Shown here one piece after another: positions 6,341 to 13,463 of a stretch of 34,934 bases of DNA (position 1 is the stretch's first letter; each line of letters starts with the position of its first letter). The position numbers were made by a program, and so were the translations under genes. The notes beneath the pieces were generated by a model. The model made no database searches. It saw only the letters and a program-made list of their open reading frames with translations, and was not told where the DNA came from. Source of the DNA: an uncultured Bacteroidales bacterium (GTDB lineage Bacteria > Bacteroidota > Bacteroidia > Bacteroidales > Paludibacteraceae); NCBI GenBank assembly GCA_900319035.1, contig ONMU01000025.1, positions 1-34,934 on the forward strand. Reading direction: 5' to 3'.

Positions 6341-9313
6341 ATGAAAAAGATCTTTTCTTACCTCGTAGCAGCCTTGTTCTGCACGAGTCTCAGCGCACAG
6401 ACGCTGAATGAAGGTTTTGAGGGCGAGACTTTCCCGCCCGAAGGATGGACGACCATTGACGGCTATGCCGGATATGGATGGAAGAAAGCTGCTAAGTTCC
6501 AACAGACTTGCGCTAAGATTCAGGAAGTAACGGGCACAGAGAGTTGGCTCATCACCCCGCAACTCAAACCCGCTGCCGGGGAGAGTCTGACCTTTCAGGC
6601 TTGTATCGGCGATTATGCTTCGTCCGGTCAACTGCGTATCGAGATCTCGCTCGGCGGTACCGATGCCAGCTCGTTTGAGGTGCTGGACACCTATTACACC
6701 TCTCAGTCGATGGGCGATGCAGCGCATCAGCTCTGGAAATCGGAGTGGAGAACCTATACCGTCGATCTGTCCCGGTATGTAGGCAGCTCGATCTATATCG
6801 GTTTCCACCAAGCAGGCTCTACCGATGGTATCTTCCTCGATAATGTCGGCGGTGTGTCGCTCCGCGGCAGCTCGGCTTGCGAGAACCCCTCTTCTATCGT
6901 TCTCTCTAACCTCGATGCCCATCAGGTCACTTTCTCTTGGCAAGGCGACGCTACCCAATACCAGTACCTCTTGGTCGAGAAAGGCGAAGAACTCGATTGG
7001 ACAGCCTCTACGCTCATCTCGGCAAAGACCGTCACTCTGACCGGACTCTACGAGGAGACCGACTATGAGTTCTATGTTCGTTCCTACTGTTCCGAGGATG
7101 CTCAGAGCTTGGCTCCCAAAACGGCTTTCAAGACCCCTTGCGAGGCGTTTGCTATCCCTTGGCTGGAGACCTTTACCCGTGACCAGACCGGTTCCGGTTT
7201 CGATGTATCGGCTCCCGACTGCTGGACAGTAACCTCCGGTACGATCAGCGTTGTCAAAGACAAGACCTACGATGACGAAGGCAACGCTTCTACCGTCAAC
7301 GGACAGGCACATCTGCAGGCTATCGGCGGTGGACCGAGCAGCGCACAGGTATTCGCTATGCCGACCTTCACAGAGGCACTCAACACCCTTGAGGTCGCTT
7401 TTGACTACAAGACCAGCCTCACCACCGAGATGTGCGGTATGCTCGAAGTAGGTTATATGACGAACCCGGGCAAGGCTTCGACCTTCGTGTCCTTGCAGAC
7501 CCTCGACCGTTCGCTCACCTACACACACGCAGTCGTTTCTTTGGCTGACCTGCCTTCGACCGCTAAGTACGTAGCCTTCCGTTTTGCAGGCGGTACCAGC
7601 GACTACTGCTCCCTCTCGATGGATAACTTCGTTGTGGCTCAGATTGGTCACTCCGGCGAGGTCGATCCCACTGAGGAAGACATCCCCGATGCAGGTATCT
7701 ATGCGCTCTCGTATTGTGAGGCTTCGTTCACATGGTACTCCTATAACACCTCTGCGTTCGCTATCGGTTTGGCAGACGCTAACGGTACCCTCATCGCAGG
7801 TATCGCTTGTACCACCGAGGAGTGCGACCGTTTCGCTTATCAGGACGGCGTAGGCTTCTCCGATGATGACGATTATGGGAACCATTACTACTGCTCCACC
7901 AAGTGGATCCTCAATGTGGACGAGTCCGGACAGCAGCGCGGTGACGCATGGAACAGCAGCGTCATCAACCTCGGTACGGCTACCACCTCGCTCTTGGCGC
8001 TCAAACCCGGTACCTACCAAGTACAAGTGCTCGAACTCAACCAGACCGATTCCGCTTACTCCAAAGGCGCTGTCTTGGCGACTATCCCCTTCACCCTCGT
8101 GGAGAAGAGAGTAGAGAACCTGCAAGCTGTTGTTGCTGACGACCATACTACCGCTACCCTCACATGGGATGCACCTGAGTTCGGTCAAGGCGAACGACTC
8201 TATGTACGCGTTTGGAGCGGTGAGACCGTAGCTTATGATAACTTCTCTACCAAAGACCGTCCGGCAAGCCCGCTGACCGTTAATGTCATCGAGGGCAAGT
8301 CCTATACCGCTATCGTGCAGGTTGTTGATAAGAATATGAACCCCATGGGCGCTGAGGTGACTACGAACTTTACCGTAGGTGTCAATACCTTCGAGCCGAC
8401 CAACGTACATGCCGAGGTTTCCGGAGGCGATAACGTGACCTTCTCGTGGGAAGTAACGAGCGTAGCCGACGCTTATCAGATCGTCCTCTTCTGTGACGGC
8501 GAGTACTATACCACCCTCACCGTTCATGGCACCACCAAGATGACCACCATGCCGAAAGACGGTACGTGGACGTGGACTGTACAAGCTTTCAACATCGGCG
8601 AGAACGATAACTATTTCGAGGCTTCCAATGCGATCGAAGGAAATGCGTTTACCACCAAAGCTGCGGACATCCCCGAGGACGCTGTGGTCATGAACGTATG
8701 GGGTATGGAGGCCGGTTATCTCGATCAATACACCGATCAGTTCCCCGAGGGTAAGTTCGGCTGGATGGTGATGTTCGCTACCGGCGAAGAAGGCGGAATA
8801 GGTATGCCGATGCCGACCTTCCTCATCTATACGAACCAAGAGAACGCTATCTCCGGTGTCTATAACGTCACCCGTGGCAACATCGACTTGGAGAGCTGCT
8901 ATATCAATACCAACGGCACGCAGGCCGGTTGTATCATGGCTACCGACGCTGAGGTGCGCCTCCAGTTCGTGGCTTACGACGACGATATGGCTGCACAAGG
9001 CGGTTACCGCTACGGTTACTACACCGGTCAGTTCCGTCTCGTAGGAGAGGACGGTAATACCTATGTCGGTAAGTTCATGGAGACTTTCTGTAACTCCTAT
9101 AACTACTCCACAGCCGGTTCGTCCGTTCGTGACCATAAGGGTATGTGGGACGAAGATCCGGACTACATCGCTCCGGAGCTCCAAGGCATCGATCAAACTC
9201 CCTTCCCTTCAGGGGAGGGCAGGGGTGAGGCTGTCAAACTCCTCATCGACGGTCAACTCTACATCCTCCACAACGGTAAAATGTACAACGTACAAGGCAC
9301 CCTCGTGAAGTGA
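6341..9313 (+). CDS. Secreted multidomain protein: choice-of-anchor J and fibronectin III domains, probable type IX secretion tail
   Basis: A 990-residue protein. A signal peptide (about 1-19, ending SLSA-Q) is followed by a choice-of-anchor J/cleaved-adhesin jelly roll (about 24-168: EGFEGETFPPEGW, TGTESWLITPQL, IFLDNVGG), a fibronectin III domain (about 180-262), and a second jelly roll (about 268-435, ending SLSMDNFVVAQIG). After it come a beta-rich stretch of unknown fold, two more Fn3-like domains (about 590-770), and an unassigned domain (about 780-940). The end, KLLIDGQLYILHNGKMYNVQG, resembles the short beta-sandwich sorting signal of type IX secretion cargo. A palindromic repeat at 9198-9230 supplies the linker in front of this tail. 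Such proteins are exported and often attached to the cell surface, where they bind proteins or glycans. No protease or glycosidase signature is visible. Confidence 0.8.
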   Translation: MKKIFSYLVAALFCTSLSAQTLNEGFEGETFPPEGWTTIDGYAGYGWKKAAKFQQTCAKIQEVTGTESWLITPQLKPAAGESLTFQACIGDYASSGQLRIEISLGGTDASSFEVLDTYYTSQSMGDAAHQLWKSEWRTYTVDLSRYVGSSIYIGFHQAGSTDGIFLDNVGGVSLRGSSACENPSSIVLSNLDAHQVTFSWQGDATQYQYLLVEKGEELDWTASTLISAKTVTLTGLYEETDYEFYVRSYCSEDAQSLAPKTAFKTPCEAFAIPWLETFTRDQTGSGFDVSAPDCWTVTSGTISVVKDKTYDDEGNASTVNGQAHLQAIGGGPSSAQVFAMPTFTEALNTLEVAFDYKTSLTTEMCGMLEVGYMTNPGKASTFVSLQTLDRSLTYTHAVVSLADLPSTAKYVAFRFAGGTSDYCSLSMDNFVVAQIGHSGEVDPTEEDIPDAGIYALSYCEASFTWYSYNTSAFAIGLADANGTLIAGIACTTEECDRFAYQDGVGFSDDDDYGNHYYCSTKWILNVDESGQQRGDAWNSSVINLGTATTSLLALKPGTYQVQVLELNQTDSAYSKGAVLATIPFTLVEKRVENLQAVVADDHTTATLTWDAPEFGQGERLYVRVWSGETVAYDNFSTKDRPASPLTVNVIEGKSYTAIVQVVDKNMNPMGAEVTTNFTVGVNTFEPTNVHAEVSGGDNVTFSWEVTSVADAYQIVLFCDGEYYTTLTVHGTTKMTTMPKDGTWTWTVQAFNIGENDNYFEASNAIEGNAFTTKAADIPEDAVVMNVWGMEAGYLDQYTDQFPEGKFGWMVMFATGEEGGIGMPMPTFLIYTNQENAISGVYNVTRGNIDLESCYINTNGTQAGCIMATDAEVRLQFVAYDDDMAAQGGYRYGYYTGQFRLVGEDGNTYVGKFMETFCNSYNYSTAGSSVRDHKGMWDEDPDYIAPELQGIDQTPFPSGEGRGEAVKLLIDGQLYILHNGKMYNVQGTLVK
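9198..9230 (+). repeat. In-frame palindromic repeat, copy 1
   Basis: CCCTTCCC pairs with GGGGAGGG around a TTCA loop, followed by a GGGGTGAGG tail. It is inserted without breaking the reading frame just before the sorting tail of the 6341 gene (residues PFPSGEGRGE). About 28 of 33 bases match the copy at 21777-21809. Confidence 0.75.
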
Positions 9314-9339
9314 TGTACGAAGGAACAATGTACGAAGGA

Positions 9340-9377
9340 AGAAAAATCGCTCAAATTGGGCGATTTTTCTGTTTTTT
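9340..9377 (+). terminator. Intrinsic terminator after the 6341 gene
   Basis: AGAAAAATCGCTCAA pairs with TTGGGCGATTTTTCT (15 positions, one G-U) and is followed by GTTTTTTC. It is preceded by a tandem repeat of ATGTACGAAGGAA. A near-identical copy serves the minus strand at 27302-27332. Confidence 0.88.
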
Positions 9378-9409
9378 CTTGCATATATCAAAAATTATTA
9401 CTATCTTTG
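9378..9409 (+). promoter_or_regulatory. Primary-sigma promoter of the ssb operon
   Basis: CTTG, then CATATAT at the start of a 20-base spacer, then TATCTTTG at 9402-9409 followed by CAGCCGCAAA. About 90 bases of AT-rich leader precede ssb. Confidence 0.7.
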
Positions 9410-9506
9410 CAGCCGCAAATAAAAAATGAACTAACTACTAACGACTATCGACTCAAAGATATTCATTATTAATTATTCACTATTAATTATTTAAACAAAT
9501 CTAATT

Positions 9507-9968
9507 ATGTCAAGCGTAAACAAAGTTATTCTTATTGGCAACGTCGGCAATGATCCCGAAGTTCGTTATTTAGACCGCGGCGTTGCGATCGCTAATTTTA
9601 ATCTTGCTACCACTGAACGTGGCTACGTGATGCAGAACGGTACTCAGGTGCCGGACGTGACCGAGTGGCACTCCATCGTTCTTTGGCGCAACCTCGCGGA
9701 ATGGGCGCAGCAGAACATCCGCAAGAGTATGAAAGTGTATGTGGAGGGTAAACTCAAAACACGTTCGTGGGAGAAAGACGGTCAGATCCGCCGCAAGACG
9801 GAGGTGATTGCCGAGAATATACAGATCCTTCATCGTCCTGAGCAGTACCGCCGCAATGATGGTCTCCAGACTCCGACGAATGATTCAGCGGAAGAGGCTC
9901 GTGACGAGGCTCCTCAAGTTCAAGAGCCACAACAGACCCAAGGCGGATTCTTCAATAATCTCTTCTAA
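9507..9968 (+). CDS. ssb: Single-stranded DNA-binding protein
   Basis: A 153-residue OB-fold protein beginning MSSVNKVILIGNVGNDPEVR, with the family segments TEWHSIVLWRNLAEWAQQNI, KVYVEGKLKTRSW and the AENIQIL strand (to about residue 112). It binds single-stranded DNA as a tetramer in replication, recombination and repair. The variable tail ends QTQGGFFNNLF and lacks the acidic DDxxPF tip that recruits partner proteins, so it may be a specialised paralogue. The TAA stop overlaps the ATG of the next gene (TAATG), so ssb leads a coupled operon with envelope genes, an unusual setting. Confidence 0.93.
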   Translation: MSSVNKVILIGNVGNDPEVRYLDRGVAIANFNLATTERGYVMQNGTQVPDVTEWHSIVLWRNLAEWAQQNIRKSMKVYVEGKLKTRSWEKDGQIRRKTEVIAENIQILHRPEQYRRNDGLQTPTNDSAEEARDEAPQVQEPQQTQGGFFNNLF

Positions 9969-10927
9969 TGACGAACAAAGAGCGCTATAGTAAGTGGGTG
10001 GAGCAGCAAGAGTATGTGCCCATTATGATGACCCCATGGTGGTTAGATGCTGTCTGTGCCGGTAAGGAGTGGAATGTGCTCTTTGCCGAGGACGAGCAGG
10101 GCGAGATCTTAGGTGCTATGCCTTACTTATTGCGCAAATGTCTCTGGCAGAAGTTCATCGTCATGCCGCAACAGACCCAGACCGGTGGTATATGGGTTAC
10201 GGCGGAGGTTACTGCCGATAAATGGAAAACGGCGGAGGTATGCCGTCAGATCAAAGAGCAGTTGGATCAGATGGGCTTGGCGTATTACTATCAGCAGTAC
10301 CTGCCCGGCAGCCTGTGCGTGGATGCGATGCGTGCCTTGGGGTTCAAGACCCACGAAAGGGTCACCTATCGCGTGGATGACCTGAGCGACCTCGATGCGG
10401 TGATCAATGCTTTTAGCAAGAACAAACGCCGTCAGCTCCAGAAAGCCCTCAGCCTTCATGCCGAGCGGACATTGGATGTGGAGGATTTCTATCGTTTCCA
10501 CAGCCGTTGGATGCAGGCTCGCAAGCGTGAGTTGAGCTATTCGAGGGAGTTCCTCTTGGTCTTGGAGCGCAAGGCAAGGCGTCTGGGGCAATGCGAGATA
10601 CTGAGTATCTGCAATGCGGACGGCAAACCCTATGCGGCGGCTTTCCTCGTCTGGGATCAACATTATATGTACTATCTCATCCCTGCTTTCGATCCTGCTT
10701 TCAAGGAGTCCGGTGCCGGTGCGCTGCTCGTCTTGGAGGCGATGAAACTGGCTCGGGAGAAACATGTGCAGTTTGATTTCGAGGGCTCCATGGATCGCGG
10801 TACGGCTAAGCACTACAAGCAGTTCGGTTCTACCGCGACCAAGTATTACTCCGTGGAGAAGTACTACAAGCCTTGGTTCCGCCTCGCTATCTGGTTCCAG
10901 AAACTACGCGAGTGGAGGTATAGATAA
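9968..10927 (+). CDS. FemAB/GNAT-fold acyl- or aminoacyltransferase-like protein
   Basis: A 319-residue protein. The N-terminal third has TPWWLDAVCAGKEWNVLFAE and AMPYLLRK, followed by SKNKRRQLQKAL and RWMQARKRELSYS. The C-terminal half carries GNAT-like strands AAAFLVWDQHYMYYLIPAFD and SGAGALLVLEAMKLA, then FDFEGSMDRGTAKHYKQFG. This order is typical of the FemAB/GNAT superfamily, including members that modify cell-wall precursors or exopolysaccharide. The substrate is not evident. Start and stop both overlap neighbours by TAATG, so it is translated together with ssb and the GT4 gene; the neighbours suggest work on a surface glycan. Confidence 0.78.
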   Translation: MTNKERYSKWVEQQEYVPIMMTPWWLDAVCAGKEWNVLFAEDEQGEILGAMPYLLRKCLWQKFIVMPQQTQTGGIWVTAEVTADKWKTAEVCRQIKEQLDQMGLAYYYQQYLPGSLCVDAMRALGFKTHERVTYRVDDLSDLDAVINAFSKNKRRQLQKALSLHAERTLDVEDFYRFHSRWMQARKRELSYSREFLLVLERKARRLGQCEILSICNADGKPYAAAFLVWDQHYMYYLIPAFDPAFKESGAGALLVLEAMKLAREKHVQFDFEGSMDRGTAKHYKQFGSTATKYYSVEKYYKPWFRLAIWFQKLREWRYR

Positions 10928-11967
10928 TGAGAGTTCTCTTTCTGACACCTTGGTATCCATCGGATACGGATGCAATGAGCGGTCTCTTCGTGCAAAAGCA
11001 CGTAGAGGCCGTTCGTGCGCAAGGGGCAGAGGTGCGCGTGATCTTTTCGCAAGGATGGCGCGACACATGGAACCAATGGAGAGCCATAGAGAGAGAAGGG
11101 TGGTTGCCCGATGTCGTGCAGCTGAACGTCATACAGAAACAAGGACTGTTGGCGCTTTGGCTCAAACGACGGTTCGCTATTCCTTATATTATTATAGAGC
11201 ATTGGAGCGGTTATCTGCCTCAGAACGGACAGTTCAGACAGATGTCCTCCCTCCAAAAACGCTTCTATCAGCGTATCGCCTCGCAGGCGGAGATGATCCT
11301 GACGGTCAGCCCTGCTCTCCAACGCGCGATGCAGTCCAACGGCATCGAAGCCAAAGCGTGGGGCACGATCGATAATGTGGTGGATGAGTTCTTTAAGTTT
11401 TCAGAATTCAGATCTAAGCATTCAGAAAAGAAGACCTTGCTCCACGTGAGCTGTTTTGACGAGAAAGCCAAGAATGTCAAAGGCCTCTTGCGGGCAGCGA
11501 AGATGCTGTCGGAGAGGCGGCAGGACTGGTCACTGGTGTTGGTCGGAACAGGTGTAGATTATAGGGACGTGCGCGCGTATGCGGACGCGTTGGAGATCCC
11601 CGAGGGCTTGTTGCGCTGGACAGGCGAACTGACACCGCAAGAAGTAGCAAACGAGATGCACCGCGCTGACGCACTGATACTAAGTAGCCGCTATGAGACA
11701 TACGGAGTAGTCCTTGCCGAAGCGGTTACGGCTCGTCTGCCGATCCTCTCCACGCCCGTGGGCATTGCCGAAGAGGTGGCGGATCTGATCGTGCCGCAGG
11801 AGGTAGCGGTGTCCAAACCCGGGCGTTTTGCGGAGTTCATAGAGACGATCCTCTTCCACCAAGAGCGTCTGGACAAGAAGCCCGATTGCAGCGAACGGTT
11901 CACGGCAGAGCGTATCGGACAACATCTGATGGATATTTATGATAGCTGTTTGCATCGCGACATATAA
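10927..11967 (+). CDS. Glycosyltransferase family 4 (GT-B fold)
   Basis: A 346-residue protein starting MRVLFLTPWYPSDTDAMSG, with the N-terminal Rossmann domain pattern of family 4 and an acceptor-side EHWSGYLPQNG segment. The C-terminal nucleotide-sugar domain has LLHVSCFDEKAKNVKGLLRA, LVLVGTG, and the family signature SSRYETYGVVLAEAVTARLP (E-x7-E), with the following TPVGIAEEV. It transfers a sugar from a nucleotide donor to an unknown acceptor at the cytoplasmic face. It overlaps the next gene by 29 bases. The stretch FSEFRSKHSEK (about 157-167) comes from a short AT-rich direct repeat and looks like a tolerated insertion. Confidence 0.88.
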   Translation: MRVLFLTPWYPSDTDAMSGLFVQKHVEAVRAQGAEVRVIFSQGWRDTWNQWRAIEREGWLPDVVQLNVIQKQGLLALWLKRRFAIPYIIIEHWSGYLPQNGQFRQMSSLQKRFYQRIASQAEMILTVSPALQRAMQSNGIEAKAWGTIDNVVDEFFKFSEFRSKHSEKKTLLHVSCFDEKAKNVKGLLRAAKMLSERRQDWSLVLVGTGVDYRDVRAYADALEIPEGLLRWTGELTPQEVANEMHRADALILSSRYETYGVVLAEAVTARLPILSTPVGIAEEVADLIVPQEVAVSKPGRFAEFIETILFHQERLDKKPDCSERFTAERIGQHLMDIYDSCLHRDI

Positions 11968-12727
11968 TCACGAGCTTTTCATCGCCGAGGCGATCGAGAG
12001 TGTCTTATCGCAGGTCTGCGATGAGCCGATGCGCGTCTATATAGGCGATGATGCCTCGACGGATGCCACCGAGACGGTCTGCGAGCAATACGCCCGGCAG
12101 GACGAGCGTATCGTCTATATCCGCCGCCGGCAGAACCAAGGGCTGACGAGCAACACGATTGACCTCTACCGGCGTATCATGGCGGACGGAGCGGACTACA
12201 TAGCGATGTTGGACGGCGATGATTATTGGTCAGACCCCCATAAGCTGCAGCTCCAGATCGAGTATTTGCGAAAACACGCAGAGGTGGGTTTGGTACATAC
12301 GGCAGAGCAAACGCAAGGAGACGAGGCAATCCCTGAGGGGGATCTGAGCGAGACGTATGGGCTGAGAGGCGCTAAGCAGACTAATTGCACCGTTCTTTTT
12401 CGGGCAGAACTATTGCAGAAAGCGGATTTGGACGAATTGGAACAGCAGGATTTTCCGGTATTGGACTACCCGTTATATGGTATTTTTTCGCAGTACACTA
12501 AGTTCGGATATTTAGGTGTTCGAACGGCAGTATGGCGTGTTCATTCGTCGGTGTCCAATCCGCAGAGCTTGAAGGGGCAGTTACATTATAAGCGGGAACG
12601 CCTCCGAATGTGGTATTGGTTGGATAAAAAGTACTCAGGACGGTTCCATTTTCGGTGGTTTAAGGCAATTTTATGGTATATAAGGCAAATTTTTTACATT
12701 TTATTTGCATATATAAAAAAAAAGTAG
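11939..12727 (+). CDS. Glycosyltransferase family 2 (GT-A fold)
   Basis: A 262-residue protein: IAVCIATYNHELFIAEAIES at the start, IGDDASTD (nucleotide binding), NQGLTSN, and the DxD-type metal site AMLDGDDYW near residue 95. This is a standard inverting GT2 enzyme making a glycosidic bond from a nucleotide sugar. The last 30 residues (WFKAILWYIRQIFYILFAYIKKK region) are hydrophobic then basic and may touch the membrane; they are encoded by the same bases that form the tonB promoter. It probably acts with the preceding GT4 on one glycan. Confidence 0.88.
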   Translation: MIAVCIATYNHELFIAEAIESVLSQVCDEPMRVYIGDDASTDATETVCEQYARQDERIVYIRRRQNQGLTSNTIDLYRRIMADGADYIAMLDGDDYWSDPHKLQLQIEYLRKHAEVGLVHTAEQTQGDEAIPEGDLSETYGLRGAKQTNCTVLFRAELLQKADLDELEQQDFPVLDYPLYGIFSQYTKFGYLGVRTAVWRVHSSVSNPQSLKGQLHYKRERLRMWYWLDKKYSGRFHFRWFKAILWYIRQIFYILFAYIKKK

Positions 12728-12735
12728 TACCTTTG
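12704..12735 (+). promoter_or_regulatory. Primary-sigma promoter of tonB, inside the GT2 gene
   Basis: TTTG at 12704-12707, a 20-base spacer beginning CATATAT, and TACCTTTG at 12728-12735. The -33 and most of the spacer encode the last eight residues of the GT2 protein. Confidence 0.75.
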
Positions 12736-12773
12736 TAGCCGATTTTGAAAAAACGACCTAAAAAACACAAGAT

Positions 12774-13451
12774 ATGCAAGTCAAAAAATCAGAAAATGCA
12801 AGCTTGGAGAAAGACAAACTCGTTTATGTTTTAATGGGTTTGGTCTTCGTACTCAGCCTCGTTTACGTAGCGCTGGAGTGGACTGAGCGTGAGGTTACCA
12901 AGTATGAGGTGACCGACACGGAGTTCCTCTTTGAGGAAGAAGTAGAGATTCAGCAAACCAGTCAGGAGACTCCTCCTCCCCCTCCACCCCCTGCTGTTCA
13001 GGAGGTTGAAGTGCTGAACGTCGTAGAGGATAACGTAGAGACCGAGTCTATCGAGGTGAATACCGAGGATGACAAGGAGGTTGAGGTCGTTATCGCTGCG
13101 CCGGTTGAGGCTCCCGTTGAGGAAGAGGAAGAAGAGGTGATCTTCAAGGTCGTTGAGCAGAACGCCGAGTTCCCCGGTGGTGAGAAAGAACTGCGTAAGT
13201 ACCTGAGCGAACATATCAAGTACCCTGTTATCGCACAGGAGAACGGTATCCAAGGTCGTGTTATCTGCCAGTTTGTGGTTAACAAAGACGGTTCGTTGGA
13301 GGATATTCAGGTCGTTCGTGGTGTGGATAAAGCTCTCGATAACGAGGCTATTCGCGTCATCAAGACCATGCCGAAGTGGAACCCGGGTAAGCAACGTGGT
13401 AAACCCGTTCGTGTACGCTTCACCCTGCCGGTTAACTTCAAACTGCAATAA
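12774..13451 (+). CDS. tonB: Energy transducer TonB
   Basis: A 225-residue inner-membrane protein: short cytoplasmic N-terminus, one membrane helix (about 17-36), a proline stretch TPPPPPPPAV near residue 68, and a Val/Glu-rich periplasmic spacer with EEEEEE near residue 120. The C-terminal TonB domain (about 140-225) shows AEFPGGEKELRKYLSEHIKY, GRVICQFVVNKDGSL and MPKWNPGKQRGKPVRVRFTL. It passes proton-motive energy from ExbB/ExbD to outer-membrane receptors; the exbBD genes are not in the window. The acidic rather than Pro-Lys spacer is common in this phylum. recG follows after 12 bases. Confidence 0.93.
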   Translation: MQVKKSENASLEKDKLVYVLMGLVFVLSLVYVALEWTEREVTKYEVTDTEFLFEEEVEIQQTSQETPPPPPPPAVQEVEVLNVVEDNVETESIEVNTEDDKEVEVVIAAPVEAPVEEEEEEVIFKVVEQNAEFPGGEKELRKYLSEHIKYPVIAQENGIQGRVICQFVVNKDGSLEDIQVVRGVDKALDNEAIRVIKTMPKWNPGKQRGKPVRVRFTLPVNFKLQ

Positions 13452-13463
13452 GGGCGATCTAAC

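Noticed and set aside
6326-9196. A 956-codon open frame on the minus strand opposite the secreted surface protein
   Set aside because: No signal peptide, domain or promoter; it has the composition of an antisense shadow of a GC-biased gene, while the plus strand has clear domains and a terminator.
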